Source: Toxonevra muliebris (Eukaryota > Arthropoda > Insecta > Diptera > Pallopteridae). From it: a DNA stretch of 64,000 nt. The notes beneath the pieces are model-generated. The model saw nothing but the letters and a program-made list of their open reading frames with translations. It ran no database searches and was not told the origin of the DNA. The stretch covers positions 61,560,852-61,624,851 of the forward strand of contig OY829329.1 of assembly GCA_963691655.1 (NCBI GenBank), given 5' to 3'. Both the position numbers and the translations under genes were made by a program. Shown piece after piece: positions 57,487 through 64,000 of this stretch (the stretch's first letter is position 1; every line of letters begins with the position of its first letter).

Positions 57487-58143
57487 GGGGGAATTAAAGT
57501 TCATATATTCAAAAATATGTATACACAATTTCAAGTCAAAATTCCAAAAATTGCTTGAGTTACAGACATTTTAGTGATAGTAAGTAAACTGAAAACTTAA
57601 TTGACTGAAAACTTTGAACGCGTTTTTCTCGAAACGCCTTTTTCGAATTGGTCTTGATCAAATATTAACCGATTTTTTTTTTATTCGTTTTGTTCTTCTT
57701 TGCAGTGGCTATCGTTAAGCGTAGCCGATTTTCAAATTTTTGATTTTTACTATTTTTTAAGCTTTTTTCAAACAAAAAAAAAAAAGGTTCGAAAACATAA
57801 AAAAATTTTCAATCGGTCGCCATTTTGTGGAAAATAAAAAGAAAAAAAAAACGCTACGTGCGACGAGAATTATACTCATATAAATTATTAAAAACTAAAC
57901 ATTTTTTTTTTTTCAGAAAATCCGTTCTTGAAAAGAAAGGGGAAAATTTTTTTCGGGCTCCACGGCAACGCCCATATCTTCTTCAAAACTATTCAATATT
58001 TTTGAATAAAAATTTATGGAAATATTGTCGGAAGTGCACTTAATAAAATGAATATAAAACGATCCCCATATTCCTTTATTTGAGAGATCAAAAAAATTCT
58101 GAAAAATCACTAATTTTTCCAGCCATCACAGTGGCTTTCCCCC
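57487..58143. mobile_element. TTAA-flanked element, copy B, 657 bp
   Basis: TTAA at 57483-57486 and 58144-58147. Ends GGGGGAA and TTCCCCC are inverted repeats of 7 bp. This is the uninterrupted paralogue of the element split by mariner copy 3. TTAA flanks recall piggyBac, but the GGGGG termini are not typical, so I leave the superfamily open. No transposase frame. Confidence 0.65.
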
Positions 58144-58221
58144 TTAATTTTATCGGCCGAACGACGGTTTAAATTCGGCGTAAAGAAGGTGAAACTCTAA
58201 AATGAATTGGTAAATGCTTAA

Positions 58222-58501
58222 CTCTTTCATACCCAATTTTGCGTATATGCAACATTCATTTTTATATATATATATGTTTACTAAAGATTAGAGAATATGA
58301 AAACCCAAAAACTAAAAAAAATGGTTTTCCAGTGGTTGTTTACAGCTTCATAGCTATGTTTTTTTTTAACCTTTAATAAGAGGCATACAAATCAATATAG
58401 AAACGTGAAATTTGGTATCATAATTGTGAAAGACCTAAGTAACTATAATTTCAAAACAAAAAGTTTCTATGAAGCTTTCTTAAAATTCGGGCGTCAAAGG
58501 G
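58222..58501. mobile_element. TTAA-flanked piggyBac-like MITE, 280 bp
   Basis: TTAA (58218-58221), then CTCTTTCATACCCAATTTT. The right end reverse complement is CCCTTTGACGCCCGAATTTT, followed by TTAA (58502-58505). The terminal repeats match at 14-15 of 19 positions. The CCCTT..(A)CGCCC style matches the 12536-13044 element. Confidence 0.65.
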
Positions 58502-58739
58502 TTAAAAAGATTGCATGTAATGTCCTAGAATAGCGTATATGCAACGAAACAATGGTGTTCATTTCTACAGGGGAGAAAAGGGGTGAAGGAAATTTTCCAT
58601 TTTCCCCAAAAGTTTCAGTTACTTTTGAAAAAAATATTTGTTGAGGTTTTTAACAAAAAAAAAAAATATTTTGAGCAGGGATATTGGTGTATCCAGAAGG
58701 GACTACTTTTAGAGAGCTTGGTAATGGCTATTGGTCTGC

Positions 58740-59330
58740 TTTTTTATCTGAATTTAATGGCCCAGTTTTAGGTCTGCGTTTTGGACTCTATTTTTGTTTG
58801 ATTTCTGGTCTGAATTTGGTTAGAGTTCTGGTTTGAATTTGATCAGATTTTCGTCTGATTTTGTCTAAATTTTTATTTGAATTCGGCTTGAGTTTTAGTT
58901 TGATCTTTGCTCTATTTCTGGTCTCATTTTTGGTCCGAGTTTGCTCTTCTTTTACCCAGAGTTTATTTAGCCTGATTCTTGATTTGAATTTTGATCAGAC
59001 TTTAGGATTTGACCTCGATCTGTGACTAGGTTTTGGTCTAAATTTCAGTCTGACTTTTGGTCTAAATTTGATTTGGTTGGACTTTTGGTACGAATTTTGG
59101 TTGAAATTTTTCCATTTTATAGTCTGCTTTTAGTCTGACTCTTGGCCTAGAATTTGGTTTGAATTTTGATCTGTATTTAGTCTGGGTCTTTGTCTTAATT
59201 TTGTCTGTTTTTATGCCTGATTTTTAATCCGAATTTGGTCTCGTTTTGATTTTTAATTTAATCTGAGAAAAGTTTTCTTTAAGTCAAAGTTTCGTTCTGA
59301 ATTCTGGTCTAATTTTTAAATTTAATTTGC
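58740..59330. repeat. Low-complexity TTTTGGTCTGAATTT repeat
   Basis: Variants of TTTTGGTCTGAATTTGGT recur about every 12-20 bp across nearly 600 bp, with no exact unit. Little similarity to the other arrays. Confidence 0.7.
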
Positions 59331-61536
59331 AATAAATATTTGAGTTAGTGTTTAGTGTTAGAACTCACCAAACCCAAATCCTAGATCGAACCAAAGTTTT
59401 GAACTAAAAAATCGATTTTGCATGATTTTCATTGAATTTTAAGCTGAACTTTGGACAAATTTTATTTGAATTTCAATCAAACTCAAGCCTTAGATCCACT
59501 ACTGAGTATTTAAGTTAATTCTGTCAATCATCCAACAAAACCCCAAATGTTAAACCGATCAATAGATTATGAAATTTTTTAAATCTCTTTAAATTTATTT
59601 CTAATATTTTTGAATAAAGTTCTTTAAATGAGTCATAATAATTTACATATTATTAAAATAATTAAAAAAAAAATTCTATACAAAAAAAAAAATATATTGC
59701 AACATCACAGCAACCGACAAGCTTCATGCAATTGAATCAATTGCATCACTTGCATGTGAGATACGTGCTTATAAATATATACATGAATGCAAACATATAC
59801 GAAATAAATGTTGCAATAACAAATTGGCAACATAATGCAGCGCAGCAACACAATCAAACTATTTATTATGACATGTTGTTTAAAGCGATTTGTATATGAA
59901 GAAAGAAAAAAAAATAAATAAATAAATAAAACATACCATAAACGATTAAGCAAATACTAAAAAGAGAAAAAAAATTCAATAAACAGACAGACAAAAGTTC
60001 AACGCAAACATTGCACTATTGACAATATTGCAACATATCAAATGCGCAATAATAGCAGCGGCAGTGGCAATGCAGCAAAAAAACTGCACCAACAAAATTG
60101 CATTGCATACGCATTTGCAATTTGTGCAGATGTTTTGCTGTGCTTTTTTATTATTTAATAAAATGTGCATATATTTAAAACATTAAGTAGAAAAAAAAAG
60201 TTCAGTTGGAGTTTAAGTTTTTTTTTATTGATTTAAATGCCATGAAATAGTTTTTTTTTTTTTTTTGTTTTGCTTTGCTTTTTTTGCTTTCTTGCTATGA
60301 TATTTTTCTCGCTTGATAGTTTGTCAGCTAGTCAATAAATCAGTGCGTATATTTATAACAAACAGCAAGAGACAGACATCATTCAAGATATATACATACA
60401 GAAAAGTGAAAGTGTGTTCCCAACGTCAAACTTCAACGCTAACTTCAATTTACAAACTTCAATTTCAACTACTCTCAGAGAGTTTTACTTCAAATTTAGC
60501 TGTCAACTTCAACAATGACAAATGTATCCATTGAAAATTTAAACTATTAGTTTTTGTTTTTTTTTCTACTTGAATTTAATTTCTACTTATTTATGAACCC
60601 ACAAATTGGACCCACTGCTCCCTACTTCCTATTATTGCATAGTGCTTTGTGTTTTTTTATATAAACAAAACACACAAACAAACAAAAAATTATTTTTTGA
60701 TTGATTACCAGCACAAGTTCATAAAAATTTTTCCCTCAAATGAATGCTTTTGTTTAATTTTTTATTTATTAAATAATAATATGCATTTAGAGGTACCTCA
60801 GTTAAAACATCGAAGCTTAATTTTTAGGGTGTGGGTTTTGTTATTTATTTAATTTTTTTTTTTTTTTTTTTTTTGGTGCTAGTGCAATTTTCCTTGGTTT
60901 TTTTTTTATTTGGTTTATGGTTTTTGCTTAATGCCAAGGCGTAACTGCAACCATTTGAAATATTTTGAAAGTAAAACTAAAACTTCATATGAACCTACCT
61001 AGTGTTTCCTGCAGGCATTTTTCTATTGATGTATTTATTTTTTTTTTTCTAATGTTTTGCTTTAGTGATGTAATGCTAAATTTTATAGAAACGCATTATT
61101 TCCAGCTTCGTGTCTTTACTTTGAAATTACACATTTAAATGTCAAAGTTTTAGTTGAATTCATAACTGCTTACTAATTTATTTTTATGCTGGACATATAG
61201 CTTTATTATTATTTAATAGCCCCAAAAGATCGTGTTTTTGTATTTGTATAACATGTAATACATACTTGCTTATTTATTCATAGCCATCGTAAAGCCAAAT
61301 CATCTTACCTGCAAATGATAAAGAAAAAATAGATTAGTGTGGATTGGATTAGTGTTATTGAATACATAATAAATATTTGAATTGATTTAATAAAATATTG
61401 AATTAAAATTAATAACAAATCGGGCATTCAGCACAAACAAAAGAAGAGGTGAAAAGTCAGACTCTTGATTCAGCTTCTCTTTCCCCAGATCACACTAACA
61501 CATTGAGCATCATTCTGAGGATGTTCTGGTCTAATA
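59331..61536. other. Non-coding DNA with 5'-UTR-like and splice-like signals
   Basis: Mostly AT-rich with A/T runs. 60330-60540 has a TCAGTG initiator-like site (60340) followed by AACTTCAA-rich sequence, resembling a fly 5' UTR. 61304-61335 carries a minus-strand splice-site pair. No exon was identified. Confidence 0.35.
61300..61335 (-). other. Candidate ratchet (recursive) splice site
   Basis: On the minus strand ATTTTTTCTTTATCATTTGCAG is followed at once by GTAAGATG (junction 61309/61308; the tract is given here as about 20 bases of polypyrimidine plus TTTGCAG). An acceptor abutting a donor is the form of zero-length exons used in long fly introns. It would require a host intron on the minus strand. 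Confidence 0.25.
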
Positions 61537-62714
61537 TTGGGAGTATGAATGTATAAACTCGTAATTGTGACTAACTTCATATCTATCAAACGCTCCATTT
61601 TTTTGACATTGACAGCTATTCTATCTCGAAGAGCGCCAAAAATACTATAAGAATTGATCTGTCAAATAATTTTCATAATTTTACAAAAGTATTTTACTAT
61701 AGCTGAAAATGTCGAATTTCGTGCCAACAAAACAACATTTGCGGGAAGTTTTAATTTGCTTCTTCCATTTAAAGAAAAACGCAACTGAAGCACGTCGTTT
61801 ACTCACTGAAGCTAATCCTGACTGTGCTATAGACGTTAGAATGTGTCAGGTGTGGTATGCCCGTTTCAAAAGTGGTTATTTTGATGTTGAAGACAGGGAA
61901 CGTTCAGGCGGCCTGAAAAAGTTCGAAGATGAAGAATTGAAGGCATTAATCGAAGAAGATTCATATCAAACGCAACAAGAACTTGCAAAATCTTTAGGAG
62001 TTGATCAATCAACCATTTCTAAACGATTAAAAGCATTGGAAATGATTCAAAAGCAAGGATATTGGGTGCCGTACGAATTGAAGCCGAGAGACGTCGAACG
62101 ACGATTTTTCACATATGAACTGCTCATTGAACGACAGAAAATAAAGGGTTTTCTGCATCGTATTGTGACTGACGGTGAAAAGTGGATACGTTACGATAAC
62201 CCAAAGCGTAAAAAATCATGGGTACCGCCCGGACATGCATCAACATCAACGGCAAAGCCGAGCATCCATGGATCCAAGCTCATGCAGTGTATTTGGTGGA
62301 ATATGAAAGGTTTCGTGTATTATGAGCTGTTGAAACCGAATGAAACGATCACTGGCGACCGCTACCGACTACAATTGATGCGTTCGAGCCGAGCATTAAA
62401 GAATAAGAGGCCAGAATATGAGAATAGACACGACGAAGTTATTCTTCAGCACGACAATGCTCGGCCGCATGTTGCCAGGCAAGTAAAAACATACTTGGAA
62501 ACGCTGAAATGGGAAGTGCTAAAATGGGTCGATTCGTGGATAGCCTCAAAAGATGAGGAGTTCTTTCGATGCGGAATCCGTATGCTACCAGAAAGATGGG
62601 AAAAGGTTGTGGCTAACGATGGACAATACTTTAAAGAATAATTTTATAATCACTTTTCCACAATAAATGTCCAAATTACTAAAAAAATACGAGTTTATAC
62701 ATTCATACTCCCAA
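61537..62714 (+). mobile_element. mariner element, copy 4
   Basis: TA at 61535-61536 and 62715-62716. Both terminal repeats are complete: TTGGGAGTATGAATGTATAA at the left and its inverse at the right. It is the best preserved copy at its ends and could still be recognised by a transposase supplied in trans. Confidence 0.95.
61709..62641 (+). pseudogene. mariner transposase, copy 4, open but catalytically dead
   Basis: Open from MSNFVPTKQHLREVLICFFH to the usual C-terminus ERWEKVVANDGQYFKE, 310 codons against about 346 for the full length. Helix-turn-helix LAKSLGVDQSTISKRLKAL is present. Two defects: the first catalytic site reads VTDGEKW instead of VTGDEKW, and a 108-bp in-frame deletion after KWEVL removes the region with APSDYHLF, which holds the third Asp. 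HDNARPH is kept. The product could bind the terminal repeats without cutting, so it might act as an inhibitor of active copies; that is inference. Confidence 0.9.
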
Positions 62715-62719
62715 TATTA

Positions 62720-62936
62720 TTTTTATCACTCTTTTTACTCCATTTTTACTATTTTTGTACTACTATGTTTAACTTTTTTTCTACTACCTTTTCTGCTGCC
62801 TTTTTACTACTTCTTTACAACAATTTGTAATACTATTTTCTATTCTTTTTCCTAGTATCTTTTCTACTACTATTTTCTTCTACTTTTTTGCTGCTATTTT
62901 CTACTACTTTTTCCATTCTTTTTCCTACTACTTTAC
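62720..62936. repeat. TACTACTTTTTC-type low-complexity repeat
   Basis: Variants of TTTTCTACTACTTTTT recur for about 200 bp right after mariner copy 4. No exact unit. Confidence 0.7.
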
Positions 62937-63294
62937 GAAATATAAAAGTCAGAAAGACGGAACGAAGAAAAATTAAGACCTTGCCTAAATATCTTAAAAT
63001 TCGATAGGTGGCGCTGTAACAAATTCTATAATAAATTCTATTTTTATAATAAATAGCAAATTGGTCCATATTTTTAAATAGTTTTTGGGATTACAAAAAA
63101 ACTTCTAGAACGGTCTTTGATATTCTTCTACAAATTAAATACTTTTAAAAATTTCAATTTTGATACCTCATTTTAAATCTAGAATTTTTACCAAATTCAA
63201 TGTACGTCCTTTAAGCTTAAATTGTCATTACCAATGTTCAATTTTAAACACTAAGAAACTTCATTCATCTTCATTGAAATAAACTTTAATTTTC

Positions 63295-63340
63295 CAGCTT
63301 CTTCGTAAAGGGCAGAACAACGTCTGCCGGGACAGCTAGT
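63295..63340 (+). mobile_element. Helitron-like 3' terminus
   Basis: A hairpin with stem GGCAGA (63311-63316) and TCTGCC (63323-63328) is followed by GGGACAGCTAGT. Helitron 3' ends consist of a short hairpin a few bases before CTAG/CTRR, with T as the next base. The 5' limit was not found, though the element probably extends upstream into 62940-63294. No Rep/helicase coding sequence is present. Confidence 0.55.
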
Positions 63341-64000
63341 AATATATATAATCCTGCCTCTTTCTCTCAGTTCTGTTATTTCATTGTTTTTGATTCAGCA
63401 AGAATATCAAATTTTTGAAAGAGATGACCTACCTATAGTAATAATATTAACGAATTAATCAGAGAATCGAGTTTTTAAACAGAATTTCACCCATTCAGGA
63501 CGAGCGGGATCCAAAGTAGATAGGTCAAGAAAGTAACTTGCGAAAAAAATTGTTTTTGAACCTGGCTCATTAACGGCTCAGCGACAAGATGCCATATGAC
63601 AACGCTAGGCATTACTGGGTTAATAATATCATAAATACATACAACGAACACATTCGTTGGATTTATTAAGATAATCATCCCATTGATTACAGTGTACAAC
63701 AGTTCAACGAATCAAGGTTTATTAAAAAAAAAACTATGAAGACATTTACGTTTGTTCTAATTGTTCTACTATCTCAATCACTGATGTGTTTTTTTCCAGC
63801 TCTTATTGCCTGCCTTCTTTTTTCCTTACTATTTATGCAATTAATTTTTTAGTAAATATCACTTTGGGAATAAATACGTATTTCTGAATAAAGTTCGTAA
63901 ATTTAAATAACACTTATCACTGCATGATGGTTGCATGATGTTACCATATGAGAAGTAAAAATCAAATAAGTGGGCGCGGTTTTTTTTTTTTTTTGGTTTA
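63341..64000. other. Non-coding AT-rich DNA
   Basis: Short TA run, A/T runs; nothing recognised. Confidence 0.4.

Overview
The window reads as non-coding DNA from a higher dipteran, most likely an acalyptrate fly such as a tephritid. It is very AT-rich and full of CAA/CAG ('opa'-type), CA, TA, CT and ACAG microsatellites. It also carries insect-type mariner, Tc1, piggyBac-like, hAT-like and pogo-like elements, tRNA-derived SINEs and non-LTR retrotransposons. I found no convincing host protein-coding exon, rRNA, functional tRNA gene or CRISPR array. It looks like gene-poor intergenic sequence or a very long intron. The genus is inference.

Layout. 0-6.4 kb: a pogo-like MITE (2702-2873), a degenerate TTGACAT-rich array split by mariner copy 1 (3993-5418), and a short hAT-like MITE (6084-6389). 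7.9-9.6 kb: an R1-like LINE on the minus strand, interrupted by a composite tRNA-SINE. 12-17.3 kb: a SINE, a TTAA-flanked MITE, a 1.1-kb hAT-like element built from palindromic GAAGTCAATTGACTTC units, a 5'-truncated LINE with a perfect 17-bp target duplication, and another SINE. 18.2-24.6 kb: three tandem-repeat blocks. 24.6-26 kb: a piggyBac-like MITE inside one block, next to a hAT-like element. 27.4-28.6 kb: mariner copy 2. 32.1-33.3 kb: a decayed Tc1-like element. 36.6-37.3 kb: a ~140-bp degenerate tandem repeat. 39-39.7 kb: a purine-strand repeat. 39.9-42 kb: an RNase H-bearing LINE. 42.1-44.3 kb: a long hAT-like element. 48-49.8 kb: an R1-like LINE interrupted by another hAT-like copy. 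52-53 kb: a dispersed-core repeat array. 53.8-58.5 kb: two copies of one TTAA-flanked element (the first holding mariner copy 3) and another TTAA MITE. 61.5-62.7 kb: mariner copy 4. 63.3 kb: a Helitron-like 3' terminus.

How the parts relate. The four mariner copies are one family (DD34D transposase, TTGGGAGTATGAATGTATAA termini). All lie on the + strand and all have broken transposases. Nesting with target duplications gives relative ages: SINE in LINE, hAT-like element in LINE, mariner in a TTAA element, and a piggyBac-like MITE in satellite. One SINE ends in the same 3' sequence as the RNase H-bearing LINE, as expected for a SINE and its mobilising partner.

The most unusual object is the 5' end of mariner copy 1. 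The terminal repeat and its flank are copied in inverted orientation, and a 124-bp segment copied from 1.4 kb upstream sits between the arms. This looks like a fossil of aberrant, template-switching repair.
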